Notes under the pieces: generated by a model
The model's input: the letters and a program-made list of their open reading frames with translations, nothing else
The model's database searches: none
What the model was told of the DNA's origin: nothing
Program-made: the position numbers and the translations under genes
Shown here: positions 8,150 to 17,909 of the stretch, piece after piece
Layout: every line of letters begins with the position of its first letter
Numbering within the stretch: the stretch's first letter is position 1
Assembly (NCBI RefSeq): GCF_000708595.2
Contig: NZ_JARP01000001.1
Span: 186,001-250,000 of the forward strand
Reading direction: 5' to 3'
Source of the DNA: Flavobacterium sp. KJJ
Lineage (GTDB): Bacteria > Bacteroidota > Bacteroidia > Flavobacteriales > Flavobacteriaceae
DNA: 64,000 nucleotides

Positions 8150-9546
8150 AAAAAGGCAGCCTGGTTTTAATGCTGTTTTTACAGCTTATCTGTTTTTCGC
8201 AAAACAAACAATTACTGTATAATTTTACAGCAATTCCGCAATCGTCATTGGTAAATCCTGGTGCCGATGTTTCGTACAAGTTTTATTTTGGAGTGCCAAT
8301 TTTATCTGGAATTTCAGCAAATTTAGGATCAAGCAGTTTTTCAGCATATGATTTATTTGCAGATAATGGAGTTGATTTTAATGATAAAGTCAGAAACATT
8401 ATAAACAAATCGTCTAGCAAAGATAAGGCTCAGGTAAATGAACAGCTCGAATTATTTTCAGGTGGTTTTAGAGTTGGAGGAAAGGAAAGTCAATCGTATA
8501 TTTCATTTGGAGCCTATCAGGAATTTGATTTTCTAACGTACGTTCCAAAAGATCCTGCCATTTTTGCCTTAGATGGAAATAGAGATTATATTGGTAAATC
8601 ATTCAATTTAGCGGATATAAATGTAAGGGCAGAAGTACTATCAGTATTACACGTCGGATTTCATAAAAAGTTAAATGAAAAACTCGTTTTGGGCGGTCGT
8701 GCTAAACTTTATTCCAGTGGGGCAAATGCTACTTCTACTCGAAATTCTGGTTTTGTTTATACTGCTCAAAACGCTGGAACTCCTAATATTTATACACAAG
8801 TAATTTCATCAAATCTAGAAATTAAAACTTCAGGAATTGCCAAGTTTACAAAAGATGAATATGAAGGAGATATTGCCAGTGATATTGCACACAATACCTT
8901 TTTTAACGGAAGTTTAGGTTTGGGAATAGATGCTGGAATTACATACTATTTTAAAGAAAATCTTCAATTTACGGCCAGTATTATTGATCTCGGATTTATA
9001 AATCAGTCTAAAGATATTGAAACTATAACATACAAAGGCGAATATAGATACGAAGGTGTAAACCCTAGTTTTGACTTTACAAATGAGCCGGAAAATGTAA
9101 TTGATGATTTCGAAAAAGCAATTCCGCGTGATACGCTTTATAATAAATACACTACTTGGCGTCCAACAAAATTATATTCCTCAATGCAATATTCTTTTGG
9201 AGAAGCAAGATCAGACGACGAATGCAATTGCAAAGGATCAATCAAAAGAAGGTATATAAATAAAGTCGGCGGACAATTGTTTGCAATGACAATGCCAAAT
9301 GAGCCTTTTGTGGCTTTAACAGCTTTTTATCAGCGCAGTCTTTTAGAAAAACTTGATGTTAAAGCGACTTACACATTTGATTCTTATTCAAAAACTAATA
9401 TCGGATTAGGGCTTTCCGGAACAATCGGGAAATTTAATATTTATGCATTAGTTGATAATGTTTTCGAATATAAAGATGTCTCGAAGGCTAATAGTCTAGC
9501 ATTTCAATTCGGACTTAATTTTATTTTTCAAGATAGTAAAGATTAA
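8146..9546 (+). CDS. DUF5723 family outer-membrane protein
   Basis: 466 residues with signal peptide (LVLMLFLQLICFSQ). The mature sequence is a predicted beta-barrel of the FadL/PorV-like style seen in DUF5723: short amphipathic strands, VPILSGISANLGSSSFSAYDLF near the start, GITYYFKENLQFTASIIDLGFI in the middle, and a C-terminal strand LAFQFGLNFIFQ. A CNCKG motif near residue 362 adds two Cys, unusual in a barrel. Cotranslated with the preceding lipoprotein gene. Function is unknown; I infer an outer-membrane barrel with its lipoprotein partner. Confidence 0.75.
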   Translation: MKKGSLVLMLFLQLICFSQNKQLLYNFTAIPQSSLVNPGADVSYKFYFGVPILSGISANLGSSSFSAYDLFADNGVDFNDKVRNIINKSSSKDKAQVNEQLELFSGGFRVGGKESQSYISFGAYQEFDFLTYVPKDPAIFALDGNRDYIGKSFNLADINVRAEVLSVLHVGFHKKLNEKLVLGGRAKLYSSGANATSTRNSGFVYTAQNAGTPNIYTQVISSNLEIKTSGIAKFTKDEYEGDIASDIAHNTFFNGSLGLGIDAGITYYFKENLQFTASIIDLGFINQSKDIETITYKGEYRYEGVNPSFDFTNEPENVIDDFEKAIPRDTLYNKYTTWRPTKLYSSMQYSFGEARSDDECNCKGSIKRRYINKVGGQLFAMTMPNEPFVALTAFYQRSLLEKLDVKATYTFDSYSKTNIGLGLSGTIGKFNIYALVDNVFEYKDVSKANSLAFQFGLNFIFQDSKD

Positions 9547-9650
9547 ATTTTTAAAATTCCAATTAAAAAATTGAAATATGCTTTTGTAATACCTTTCTTA
9601 TAATGAGAAATTTAAGAAAAAGTTAGTATTCAAGTTTGCAATTTATTCAC

Positions 9651-9658
9651 TATATTTG
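9651..9658 (+). promoter_or_regulatory. Probable -7 box of guaB
   Basis: TATATTTG, a perfect TAnnTTTG match, 27 bp before the guaB ATG. The leader then carries a small inverted repeat GCAATT/AATTGC (9662-9681). Confidence 0.6.
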
Positions 9659-9684
9659 CACGCAATTCAACTAGAAATTGCAAC

Positions 9685-11157
9685 ATGATAGCACACAACT
9701 CCAAGATTATCGGCGAAGGTTTAACTTACGACGATGTATTATTAGTACCTAACTACTCGAATGTGCTTCCTCGCGAAGTGAGTATCAAATCAAAATTTTC
9801 ACGAAATATAACACTAAATGTTCCTATAGTATCAGCTGCTATGGATACTGTTACTGAAAGTGCAATGGCAATTGCTATGGCGCAAGAAGGCGGAATTGGT
9901 GTTTTACATAAAAACATGACCATCGAACAGCAAGCGGCGAAGGTTAGAAAAGTTAAGCGCGCTGAATCAGGAATGATTATCGATCCCGTAACTTTACCGA
10001 TGAATTCAACTATTGCAGATGCAAAAAATGCCATGAAAGAATTCGGAATTGGCGGAATTCCAATTGTTGACGAAAACAAAATCTTAAAAGGAATCGTTAC
10101 AAACCGTGACTTGCGTTTCGAAAAAAATGGGTCAAGACCAATTGCTGAGGTGATGACAAGTACAAACTTAGTTACTGTTGCCGAAGGAACGTCATTAGAA
10201 CAAGCTGAGGTAGTTTTACAAGGTCATAAGATCGAAAAACTGCCAGTTGTAAATGCTAAAAACGAATTGGTTGGTTTAATTACTTTCAGAGATATTACAA
10301 AACTGACTCAAAAACCAATCGCGAATAAAGATACTTTTGGTCGTTTAAGAGTTGCAGCAGCAATTGGAGTAACTGGTGATGCTGTCGAAAGAGCGGCTGC
10401 TTTAGTTGCTGCAGGTGTAGATGCAATCATTATCGATACAGCACACGGACACACAGAAGGTGTGGTTAATACATTAAAAGAAGTAAAATCAAGATTCCCT
10501 CAAATAGATGTAATTGTTGGAAACATTGCAACGCCAGAAGCTGCTAAATACTTAGTAGAAAATGGTGCTGATGGTGTAAAAGTTGGAATCGGACCTGGTT
10601 CTATCTGTACAACTCGTATAGTTGCAGGGGTTGGTTTTCCTCAATTCTCAGCTGTTCTTGAAGTAGCTGCAGCTATTAAAGGAACTGGTGTTCCAGTTAT
10701 TGCTGATGGTGGAATTCGTTATACAGGTGATATTCCTAAAGCAATCGCTGCAGGTGCTGACTGTGTAATGTTGGGTTCATTATTGGCAGGAACAAAAGAA
10801 TCTCCTGGTGAAACTATTATTTTTGAAGGAAGAAAATTCAAATCTTACCGCGGAATGGGTTCTGTTGAAGCTATGCAAACAGGTTCAAAAGATCGTTATT
10901 TTCAAGATGTTGAAGACGATGTTAAAAAATTAGTTCCAGAAGGAATTGTGGGCCGTGTTCCTTACAAAGGCGAATTGAACGAAAGTATGCTTCAATTTAT
11001 TGGAGGTCTTCGTGCCGGAATGGGATACTGTGGTTCAAAAGATATTCCAACTTTACAAGAAACGGGACGTTTTGTTAGAATTACGTCAAGCGGTATTACT
11101 GAAAGCCATCCACATAACGTAACGATTACAAAAGAAGCTCCAAATTATTCTAGATAA
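9685..11157 (+). CDS. guaB: Inosine-5'-monophosphate dehydrogenase
   Basis: 490 residues. NAD-dependent oxidation of IMP to XMP, the committed step of GMP synthesis. The TIM-barrel is interrupted at about 95-205 by two CBS domains ([17 protein letters not shown] and [18 protein letters not shown]). The catalytic loop [17 protein letters not shown] contains the nucleophilic Cys, and [28 protein letters not shown] plus GMGSVEAMQ bind IMP phosphate. The C-terminal flap shows [22 protein letters not shown]. Monocistronic: own promoter box upstream and a strong bidirectional hairpin downstream. Confidence 0.98.
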   Translation: MIAHNSKIIGEGLTYDDVLLVPNYSNVLPREVSIKSKFSRNITLNVPIVSAAMDTVTESAMAIAMAQEGGIGVLHKNMTIEQQAAKVRKVKRAESGMIIDPVTLPMNSTIADAKNAMKEFGIGGIPIVDENKILKGIVTNRDLRFEKNGSRPIAEVMTSTNLVTVAEGTSLEQAEVVLQGHKIEKLPVVNAKNELVGLITFRDITKLTQKPIANKDTFGRLRVAAAIGVTGDAVERAAALVAAGVDAIIIDTAHGHTEGVVNTLKEVKSRFPQIDVIVGNIATPEAAKYLVENGADGVKVGIGPGSICTTRIVAGVGFPQFSAVLEVAAAIKGTGVPVIADGGIRYTGDIPKAIAAGADCVMLGSLLAGTKESPGETIIFEGRKFKSYRGMGSVEAMQTGSKDRYFQDVEDDVKKLVPEGIVGRVPYKGELNESMLQFIGGLRAGMGYCGSKDIPTLQETGRFVRITSSGITESHPHNVTITKEAPNYSR

Positions 11158-11175
11158 TTTTTAGTTTTTCTGCAT

Positions 11176-11216
11176 AAAAAAAGGCGTAAGAATCTAAATT
11201 CTTACGCCTTTTTATT
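11176..11216. terminator. Bidirectional terminator between guaB and the L,D-transpeptidase gene
   Basis: A 16-bp stem: the arm ending GGCGTAAGAAT (11178-11193) pairs with ATTCTTACGCC plus T-run (11198-11213), four-base loop, with an A-run on one side and a T-run on the other. Suits both convergent genes. Confidence 0.92.
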
Positions 11217-11229
11217 TAAAATATATTTT

Positions 11230-12117
11230 CTAAAGAGCAGCAGTTTGTTTTTCTGTATCTCTTACTTTTTGATTTTCTAATATCTTCTGAACAAAGGGCT
11301 GTACTTGAGTTTCTAATTCACTTTCAGAGATATTTAATGCTTTAGGATCATTAACTAATTCAAACCAAGGTTTTGGTCCGTCAAAATTGTAGCTTCCAAA
11401 AACAATAACAGGAGTTCCTTTTACTTTTACATTTTCTGCATCTTTTAAGATCCATTCGTCTGCCCATTTGTAAAGATATTTAGCATCTTTTTCTAATAAA
11501 CGCAAGCAAGAATGAGAAGCAGGATAGCCTGGCAATTCGTATTGGTGAAAACCAACACCTAATTTATTTTCAATATTGAAATTCCATTTTAAGTCCCATT
11601 CGTCATTAAACGTACTGGTTGTTTTTTCTGCTTTCCAATTGGTAAAAAATAATCCTGTTGGCGTTTGATCTTTTTTTCTTCCCATATTAGTTGGACCTGT
11701 ATAAACTAATTCACCGTTTTCATATGCAGCAAAAGTTTGAGTAGGATATGAAAATATTAAAACTTTCGATACATCTTCTAAAGCAGAAACGTGCAAAGGA
11801 AATGGTAAATAATAAACTAAATCACCACTTAGATCAGATGGAATTACAACTGAATCCATTTTGGCAAAATTCGCCTTGTCAGTTCTATTTACAGCGTAAG
11901 CGATATCTAGTTTAGTTGAATCACTTTTTATAGAGTCAAGCCATTGTTTTGTTTTTACAAAATGAAAACTAATAGATGATTCTGGCTTTTTATATTCAAT
12001 TGTTTTCTTAGGGGTAGCTTTTTCGGTTCTGGCAACAGTTTCGTTTCTTTTGCAAGAGCCTAAAACAACTAAAACTACTAAAAGGAGGATATTTGATATG
12101 TAATATAACTTTTTCAT
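11230..12117 (-). CDS. L,D-transpeptidase family lipoprotein (YkuD fold)
   Basis: 295 residues. The N-terminus (NILLLVVLVVLGSCKRNE) is a lipoprotein signal with lipidation at the Cys of GSCK. The YkuD domain runs from about 110 to 250: VLIFSYPTQTFAAYENGELVYTGPTN, then TPTGLFF, and the active-site motif PGYPASHSCLRLLEKDA with the catalytic Cys in SHSCLR, a Ser variant of the usual SHGCIR. Such enzymes make 3-3 cross-links in peptidoglycan or attach proteins to it. Located in the periplasm, probably membrane-anchored. Monocistronic. Confidence 0.88.
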   Translation of the reverse strand: MKKLYYISNILLLVVLVVLGSCKRNETVARTEKATPKKTIEYKKPESSISFHFVKTKQWLDSIKSDSTKLDIAYAVNRTDKANFAKMDSVVIPSDLSGDLVYYLPFPLHVSALEDVSKVLIFSYPTQTFAAYENGELVYTGPTNMGRKKDQTPTGLFFTNWKAEKTTSTFNDEWDLKWNFNIENKLGVGFHQYELPGYPASHSCLRLLEKDAKYLYKWADEWILKDAENVKVKGTPVIVFGSYNFDGPKPWFELVNDPKALNISESELETQVQPFVQKILENQKVRDTEKQTAAL

Positions 12118-12216
12118 AAACTGGTTTTTTATTGATGTAAAGTTATTTTAATACCCCTTCAAAAGAATTACAGAATTTCTGGAATTGTTTGTTTGATTTT
12201 CATTTACTAATAGTAT

Positions 12217-12390
12217 TCATCTTAAACAAAATTCCAACCATAAAGTAAAATTATCAAAAGTAATTTTCCATTTTCTGTATTCAATTTCTGCTGAATCAGA
12301 AATCCAAGAATAGCCTACTTTAAAAACGCCGTTATTTTCTTTTGCGAATTCTTCCCAAAAATTAATTTTGTCTTTAGAATTTTCAATCAT
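12217..12390 (-). CDS. Small ORF, 57 residues, possible truncated remnant
   Basis: Starts 21 bp after the NUDIX stop codon on the same strand. The product begins MIENSKDKINFWEEFAKENN and is followed by GVFKVGYSW and AEIEYRKWKITFDNFTLW, a well-formed hydrophilic/aromatic pattern that looks like the N-terminus of a larger globular protein rather than a complete small protein. It stops at residue 57 with no trace of a continuation that I can follow in the next 90 bases. I do not recognise the family. Codon use matches the neighbours. Either a genuine short gene in the purA-NUDIX region or a decaying one. Confidence 0.5.
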   Translation of the reverse strand: MIENSKDKINFWEEFAKENNGVFKVGYSWISDSAEIEYRKWKITFDNFTLWLEFCLR

Positions 12391-12410
12391 AAGCGTATAT
12401 TTTGAACTGA

Positions 12411-12992
12411 CTAAATCAGTCCTTTTATTTTAGCATGCTGCAACAGCAAAATAGTTTTCGCATCAGAAATCTCGCCAGATTCAATCATCGCATAAGCTTC
12501 ATCAAAAGTATATTCTAAAACCTGGATATTTTCTTGTTCAGAGGCTAATCCACCACCTTCACTCACTTTCATGCTTTCATCATATTCGCCTGTAAACAGA
12601 TACAAAATTTCTGTTACAGCTCCCGGAGACATATATGTTTCAAATGCTTTTTCAACTTTTTGAATGCGGTAGCCCGTTTCTTCTTCGGTTTCACGAATAA
12701 TAGCTTGTTCCGGATTATCTTGGTCTAAAAGTCCAGCGCATACTTCGATCATCATACCGCTTTTATTTCCGTTAAGGAAAGTTGGCAAACGAAACTGACG
12801 CGTTAAAATAACCGTTTTTTTAGTTTTATTGTATAATAGAATTCCAGCTCCATTGCCGCGATCGTAAACTTCACGAACGTGTGTTTGAATTTTTTCATTT
12901 TCTTTTTGGTAATTGAAAGTGACTTTGTTTAGGATGTACCAATTGTCTGAGAGTAAAGAAGTTTCGGTGATTTTAATTTCCGGATTTTTCAT
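12411..12992 (-). CDS. NUDIX hydrolase, NudK-like (GDP-mannose pyrophosphatase type)
   Basis: 193 residues. The Nudix box is GLLDQDNPEQAIIRETEEET with the REXXEE core (ETEEETGY), and the two-residue insertion between Gly and Glu is characteristic of the NudK branch. Downstream, YMSPGAVTEILYLFTGEY is another NudK-type hallmark. This group hydrolyses GDP-mannose or ADP-ribose-like nucleotide sugars; the exact substrate is not readable. A terminator-like hairpin separates it from purA upstream, while a 57-residue ORF follows it closely. Confidence 0.88.
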   Translation of the reverse strand: MKNPEIKITETSLLSDNWYILNKVTFNYQKENEKIQTHVREVYDRGNGAGILLYNKTKKTVILTRQFRLPTFLNGNKSGMMIEVCAGLLDQDNPEQAIIRETEEETGYRIQKVEKAFETYMSPGAVTEILYLFTGEYDESMKVSEGGGLASEQENIQVLEYTFDEAYAMIESGEISDAKTILLLQHAKIKGLI

Positions 12993-13006
12993 GGCGTAAA
13001 TATTTA

Positions 13007-13038
13007 TATAAAAAAACGCCCTGATTATCAGAGCGTTT
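13007..13038 (-). terminator. Terminator downstream of purA
   Basis: On the minus strand AAACGC-T-CTGAT (13038 downwards) pairs with ATCAG-GGCGTTT, one mismatch, short loop, then a run of T. Lies 8 bp after the purA stop. Confidence 0.8.
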
Positions 13039-13046
13039 AGAGATTG

Positions 13047-14318
13047 TTATTTTGTTATTGTCTGCTTTCTGTCTGGTCCAACAGATACGATCTTAATTGG
13101 CACGCCAACTTCAGCTTCAATAAATTCAATATATTCTTTTAGCTCAACTGGCAATTGATCGTAAGTTGTCAATCCAGTTAAATCAGCTTTCCATCCTTTA
13201 AATTCTTTATAAATAGGAGTTACATTTTCTGGCTCGATGTTATAAGGAAAGTGAGAGATGTTTTGTCCTTTATAGTTGTATTCTGTACAAACTTTTAAAG
13301 TTTCGAATCCTGAAAGAACATCGCCTTTCATCATCATCAATTGTGTTACTCCGTTTACTTGAACAGCATATTTTAAAGCTACGATGTCTAACCATCCGCA
13401 ACGTCTTTGTCTTCCTGTAACAGATCCAAATTCATTACCCACTCTTGCCATTGTAGCACCAACTTCGTCAAAAAGTTCAGTTGGGAAAGGACCACTACCA
13501 ACACGAGTAACATAAGCTTTGAAAATTCCGTATACTTCTTTAATTTTGTTAGGAGCAATTCCTAGACCAGTACAAGCTCCGGCAGCAGTAGTATTTGATG
13601 AAGTTACGAAAGGATAAGTTCCGAAATCAACATCTAATAAAGAACCTTGAGCTCCTTCGCATAGAATAGATTTACCCGCTTTTTGAGCTTGGTACATGTA
13701 TTCTTCACTGTCAATAAAATCTAATTTTTTTAATTCTTCGATAGCTTCAAAAAACTCTTTTTCAAGTTCCGCTAAGTTGTATTGAATTGCAACGTCATAA
13801 AAAGCAATCATCGCTTCGTGTTTGTCTGCTAAAGCTCTATAACGTTCTTTAAAATCTTCTAATTCGATATCTCCAACACGCAATCCGTTTCTGCCGGTTT
13901 TGTCCATATAAGTTGGACCAATTCCTTTAAGAGTAGAACCAATTTTCGCTTTTCCTTTAGATGCTTCAGATGCTGCGTCTAATAAACGGTGTGTTGGTAA
14001 AATTAAATGCGCTTTTCTTGAAATAATCAACTTGTTTTTGATGTCAAGGTTAAATTTTGCTAAACCTTCAATTTCTTTTTGAAAAACTACCGGATCTATT
14101 ACAACACCATTCCCGATGATGTTTATTGAATCTTTATGAAAAATTCCAGAAGGAATGGTTCTAAGTACATGTTTTATTCCGTCAAATTCTAATGTATGCC
14201 CTGCATTTGGACCTCCTTGAAAACGTGCAATAATATCATAATTTGAGGTAAGAACGTCAACAATTTTTCCTTTACCTTCATCTCCCCATTGTAATCCTAG
14301 TAATAAATCTACGGTCAT
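13047..14318 (-). CDS. purA: Adenylosuccinate synthetase
   Basis: 423 residues, the usual length. GTP-dependent condensation of IMP and aspartate, first step of AMP synthesis; complements guaB 2 kb away. Motifs: LLGLQWGDEGKGKIVD (P-loop-like start with catalytic Asp), GGPNAGHT, the IMP loop STLKGIGPTYMDKTGRNGLR, LCEGAQGSLLDVDFGTYPFVT, and the end TGRQRRCGWLD plus VSVGPDRKQTI. The ATG at 14318 gives MTVDLLLGLQWGD, as in homologues. Starts 96 bp after the Fur-family gene on the same strand. Confidence 0.98.
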   Translation of the reverse strand: MTVDLLLGLQWGDEGKGKIVDVLTSNYDIIARFQGGPNAGHTLEFDGIKHVLRTIPSGIFHKDSINIIGNGVVIDPVVFQKEIEGLAKFNLDIKNKLIISRKAHLILPTHRLLDAASEASKGKAKIGSTLKGIGPTYMDKTGRNGLRVGDIELEDFKERYRALADKHEAMIAFYDVAIQYNLAELEKEFFEAIEELKKLDFIDSEEYMYQAQKAGKSILCEGAQGSLLDVDFGTYPFVTSSNTTAAGACTGLGIAPNKIKEVYGIFKAYVTRVGSGPFPTELFDEVGATMARVGNEFGSVTGRQRRCGWLDIVALKYAVQVNGVTQLMMMKGDVLSGFETLKVCTEYNYKGQNISHFPYNIEPENVTPIYKEFKGWKADLTGLTTYDQLPVELKEYIEFIEAEVGVPIKIVSVGPDRKQTITK

Positions 14319-14414
14319 TCTGTTTTAATTTGCGTTGAGGCAATTTGAGTTGCCCTACTGATTAATGTAGTTAATTTTCTTTTTTTTTTATTTTTTGAAT
14401 AATGCCTTTCTGGA

Positions 14415-14873
14415 TTATTGTTTTTGTTTTTTGTTTCCGTAGAAATAAAGTGAATGATTCGTAATTTCGATATCAAATATTTCTTCGATTGTTTTTTTGA
14501 TGGTTTGAATTCTTGGGTCGCAAAATTCAATTACTTCACCAGAATCAGTCATAATAATATGATCGTGCTGTTTGTCGAAATATGATTTTTCGTAGTAAGC
14601 TTGATTTTGCCCAAATTGATGTTTTCTAACCAATGCGCAGTCTAACAATAACTCGATCGTGTTGTATAAAGTTGCTCTACTCACACGATAGTTTTTGTTT
14701 TTCATCTTGATATAAAGGTTTTCTATGTCAAAATGCTCTTCGCTATCGTAAATTTCCTGAAGTATAGCATAACGCTCAGGAGTTTTGCGATGCCCTTTTT
14801 GTTCAAGATACATTGTAAAAACATTTTTTACAATTTCTTGATTTCTAGTGTTGTCAGTTGAAATGAGTGTCAT
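14415..14873 (-). CDS. Fur family transcriptional regulator
   Basis: 152 residues from the ATG at 14873; a TTG nine bases upstream overlaps the promoter box. The winged-helix part (about 20-90) shows [31 protein letters not shown] and the recognition helix [19 protein letters not shown]. The dimerisation part has [20 protein letters not shown], which aligns with the Fur HDHLICLDCG block but has Asp and Ser around the place of the structural CxxC pair, so no structural zinc is expected there. The family covers iron, zinc and peroxide sensors; the metal cannot be assigned. Confidence 0.9.
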   Translation of the reverse strand: MTLISTDNTRNQEIVKNVFTMYLEQKGHRKTPERYAILQEIYDSEEHFDIENLYIKMKNKNYRVSRATLYNTIELLLDCALVRKHQFGQNQAYYEKSYFDKQHDHIIMTDSGEVIEFCDPRIQTIKKTIEEIFDIEITNHSLYFYGNKKQKQ

Positions 14874-14879
14874 ATCCGG

Positions 14880-14887
14880 CAAAGATA
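14880..14887 (-). promoter_or_regulatory. Probable -7 box of the Fur-family gene, near-leaderless
   Basis: TATCTTTG on the minus strand, a perfect TAnnTTTG, ends only seven bases before the ATG at 14873. If used, transcription would begin almost at the start codon. Confidence 0.45.
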
Positions 14888-15057
14888 ATTTTTTATTTTT
14901 AATGAATAAAAGTTTCGGGTTTAAACTTTAACGTTCAAATTTTGATTTGATTACTAATAATGCACCAAATACAAGGTTTTAGAACAATTAATTCCAGTAA
15001 TTTTAGAAGAACTTAATTAACATAATTATTTTTATTTATGATAAAACTAACAAATTT

Positions 15058-15600
15058 TTATTCGGTTTTTGTCATGTACATATACCAGTTCCATTCCCAA
15101 GTTTTCCCTTGATCATCAGACATTGCCTGGCTCCAAATCAGATTTTTTTCATCTCTGGCATCCCAGCGGAAAACTTGAATCACATTTTTGCCTTCGTAAA
15201 TATCTTTCGAAAAAAAATGTCCAACTTTGTTTTCAAATGAACCTACTACGGGTTTGTCTAAAATTCCAGTGTTTGAGTCAGCCCAATAAATGCTCCACAA
15301 TTTTGTTTTCGGATTAAAAAGGCGAACCGTCATGCCTTCGAAAGGTTCTCCATCAAAAGTGGCAAGAAAATTATCGATGTTTCCAATTCCGTTTAGAATC
15401 TTATACATTTCCTGAGTTGACGGAAATTCAATCCATTCATTCGAATTTGCAAATCGTTGTTTTAATTTTTTATTCCGAATAACAGATTTTCCCTGAAAAA
15501 AATCAAAATCATCTTTTGATGAAGATTCCGAAGCCACAATTAAAAGTGCTCCGTTTTCATCAAAATTGATTTTAGGAATTTCTATAGAATCTGTTTTCAT
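15058..15600 (-). CDS. Conserved protein of unknown function
   Basis: 180 residues, no signal peptide, acidic. The pattern FFQGKSVIRNKKLKQRFANS, FDGEPFEGMTVRLFNPKTKLW, SIYWADSNTG and IVGSF/FENKVGHFF resembles a lipocalin-like or DUF1579-type sandwich in which a G-x-W region follows a long hydrophilic start. A C-terminal tryptophan cluster (WEWNWYMYM) closes the domain. I cannot name a function. Transcribed alone between the Fur and Rel genes on the same strand. Confidence 0.7.
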   Translation of the reverse strand: MKTDSIEIPKINFDENGALLIVASESSSKDDFDFFQGKSVIRNKKLKQRFANSNEWIEFPSTQEMYKILNGIGNIDNFLATFDGEPFEGMTVRLFNPKTKLWSIYWADSNTGILDKPVVGSFENKVGHFFSKDIYEGKNVIQVFRWDARDEKNLIWSQAMSDDQGKTWEWNWYMYMTKTE

Positions 15601-15683
15601 AAAAAAAAATATATCAATAGTTTACATAAAATAGTAACGATATAGTATTCCTTTTAACTTTAAGACTTTTAACTTTTGACTTA

Positions 15684-17909
15684 TTACGTCCTGTATTCTC
15701 GGGTTACTTTATCAACGCCGTCAATTTTTTTGATCGCATTGATCATTTTTTTCAAAATGGTATTATTTTTTACAATTACGGCAATCTGACCATGAAAAAT
15801 TCCAGCATCGGTACTTAAAGAAATACTCTGGATATTAACGCTCATATTGTTCGAAATTACTTTCGTTAATTGATTTGTAAGACCTAGAACATCCATTCCT
15901 GTAATATTGATAATGGCTTTAAATTCTTCTTGAGAAGAATCAATCCATTTGGCACTCATAATACGGTACGCGTAATTGGACTGCATTCCGATTGCATTTG
16001 GACAATCTTTTTTATGGACTTTTATTCCTTCATTAATCGTTACAAAACCAAAAACGTCGTCTCCCGGAATTGGGTTACAGCATTGCGAAAGTTTGTAATC
16101 GAGTTTGTCATGTTCGGTTCCAAAAACCAACATATCATAATTACTGCTGATGACCGGTTTGTGAATATCTTCTGCAGCAGTAGTTGTATCTTTATTTCTT
16201 TTGATTTTATTTTTGAAGAAATTGATAAACGAATTGCTTTTTTGAGCAGCATAATCTTTCAATTGCTGATTTTCAATTGCTCCAATTCCAACTCTGTAAA
16301 ATAAATCTAAGCTGGTTTTTAGTTTGAAGAAGTTCACTAATTCGTTTATAACTTGTTCACTTATAGTTACTTTTAAGTGTTTTAGTTTTCTCGTAAGAAG
16401 TTCTTTTCCTTCTTCGGCAATTTTTTTAGTGTTCTCATTAAGAACGTTTTTGATTTTATTTTTTGCTCTCGAAGTCGTAACATATTCCAGCCAGTTTACA
16501 GTTGGTTTTTGGTTGGCAGAAGTTATAACTTCGACTTGATCGCCACTTTTTAATTCATGATTTAACGGAACCAAGCGCCCGTTTACACGAGTTCCTCTGG
16601 TTTTAATTCCAATTTCTGAATGTATGCTAAAAGCAAAATCCAGCGATGTTGCTCCTTTTGGCAAGGATTTGATTTCTCCTTTCGGTGTAAAAACAAAGAT
16701 TTCTTTTGAATATAAATTCATTTTAAAATCTTCCACAAAATCTACCGCATTAGTTTCTTGATTTTCTAAAGCTTCACGAAGTAAATTTAGCCAAACATCC
16801 AAACCGCTTTCTTCTGTTGCTCCATTTTTATATTTGTAATGTGCGGCATAACCTTTTTCAGCAATTTCATCCATACGTTCGCTTCGAACCTGTACCTCAA
16901 CCCAACGGCCTTTTGGTCCCATAACGGTAATGTGCAAAGCTTCATAACCAGTTGATTTTGGTGATGAAATCCAGTCACGCAAACGACTCGGACTCGGTCT
17001 GTAGTGATCTGTTACGATTGAATATATTTTCCAAGCCACAAATTTTTCGTCATGCGGATCTGATTTATAGACAATTCTTAAAGCGAATTTATCATATACT
17101 TCATCAAAACTCACATTTTGAGCGCGCATTTTTCGTCGAATCGAATAAATAGATTTCGGACGTCCTTTTATGATATAATCGATGCCTTCATTGTCTAAAG
17201 ATTTTTTCAAAACATCTGAAATATCTTTGATATAAGCATCTTGTTCTTCTTTTGTTTCTCGAATTTTGCTTACAATATCATTATAAACGTTCGGTTCTGT
17301 ATATTTTAATCCTAAATCTTCCAACTTAGTTTTAATATTGTAAAGTCCTAAACGATGGGCGAGAGGCGCGTAGATATAAAGTGTTTCAGAGGCGATTTTT
17401 GTCTGTTTGTATTCGACCATTGAGTCCATTGTCTGCATGTTGTGCAGACGATCGGCTAATTTTATTAGAATTACACGAACGTCATCGTTCAATGTAAGGA
17501 TCATTTTTCTAAAATTCTCTGCCTGCATGGATGCATTCAGATCTTTTTGAACCATCGAAATTTTAGTCAAACCTTCAACCAATTGTGCCACTTTTGGGTT
17601 GAATAAACGCTCAATATCTTCAACCGTTATTGGAGTATCTTCGACAACATCATGCAATAAAGCTGCAGCAATAGAGGTCGCTCCCAAACCAATTTCTGAG
17701 GCAACAATTTTCGCAACTGCAATAGGATGAAAGATATAGGCTTCTCCAGATTTGCGTCTTTGTTCTTTATGAGCATCGACAGCAACATCAAAAGCTTTCC
17801 GGATTAATTTTTTATCAGCAGGGCTTAAAGTCTGATAACTTATTCGAAGTAATTCTTTGTATTCGTGCGCAATTGCTTTGTTTTCTTTTTCAATATCTAT
17901 TTCTATCAT
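15684..17909 (-). CDS. rel: Bifunctional (p)ppGpp synthetase/hydrolase, RelA/SpoT family
   Basis: 741 residues from the ATG at 17909 (a TTG five codons upstream is possible). Makes and degrades the stringent-response alarmone. N-terminal HD hydrolase (about 45-190) with IFHPIAVAKIVASE, ALLHDVVEDT and LADRLHNMQTM, all metal and substrate residues present. Synthetase domain (about 240-350) with KSTGYEALHITV and EVQVRSERMDEIAEKGYAAH. TGS domain (about 395-455, FVFTPKGEIKSLPKGATSLDFAF), a middle domain with CCNPIPGDDVFG, and a C-terminal ACT domain. Both active sites look intact. Monocistronic. Confidence 0.95.
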   Translation of the reverse strand: MIEIDIEKENKAIAHEYKELLRISYQTLSPADKKLIRKAFDVAVDAHKEQRRKSGEAYIFHPIAVAKIVASEIGLGATSIAAALLHDVVEDTPITVEDIERLFNPKVAQLVEGLTKISMVQKDLNASMQAENFRKMILTLNDDVRVILIKLADRLHNMQTMDSMVEYKQTKIASETLYIYAPLAHRLGLYNIKTKLEDLGLKYTEPNVYNDIVSKIRETKEEQDAYIKDISDVLKKSLDNEGIDYIIKGRPKSIYSIRRKMRAQNVSFDEVYDKFALRIVYKSDPHDEKFVAWKIYSIVTDHYRPSPSRLRDWISSPKSTGYEALHITVMGPKGRWVEVQVRSERMDEIAEKGYAAHYKYKNGATEESGLDVWLNLLREALENQETNAVDFVEDFKMNLYSKEIFVFTPKGEIKSLPKGATSLDFAFSIHSEIGIKTRGTRVNGRLVPLNHELKSGDQVEVITSANQKPTVNWLEYVTTSRAKNKIKNVLNENTKKIAEEGKELLTRKLKHLKVTISEQVINELVNFFKLKTSLDLFYRVGIGAIENQQLKDYAAQKSNSFINFFKNKIKRNKDTTTAAEDIHKPVISSNYDMLVFGTEHDKLDYKLSQCCNPIPGDDVFGFVTINEGIKVHKKDCPNAIGMQSNYAYRIMSAKWIDSSQEEFKAIINITGMDVLGLTNQLTKVISNNMSVNIQSISLSTDAGIFHGQIAVIVKNNTILKKMINAIKKIDGVDKVTREYRT

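Noticed and set aside
14315..14530. Possible 71-residue gene between the Fur-family gene and purA
   Set aside because: It lies mostly in a shifted frame of the Fur-family coding sequence and its remaining part is Lys/Asn-rich low complexity.
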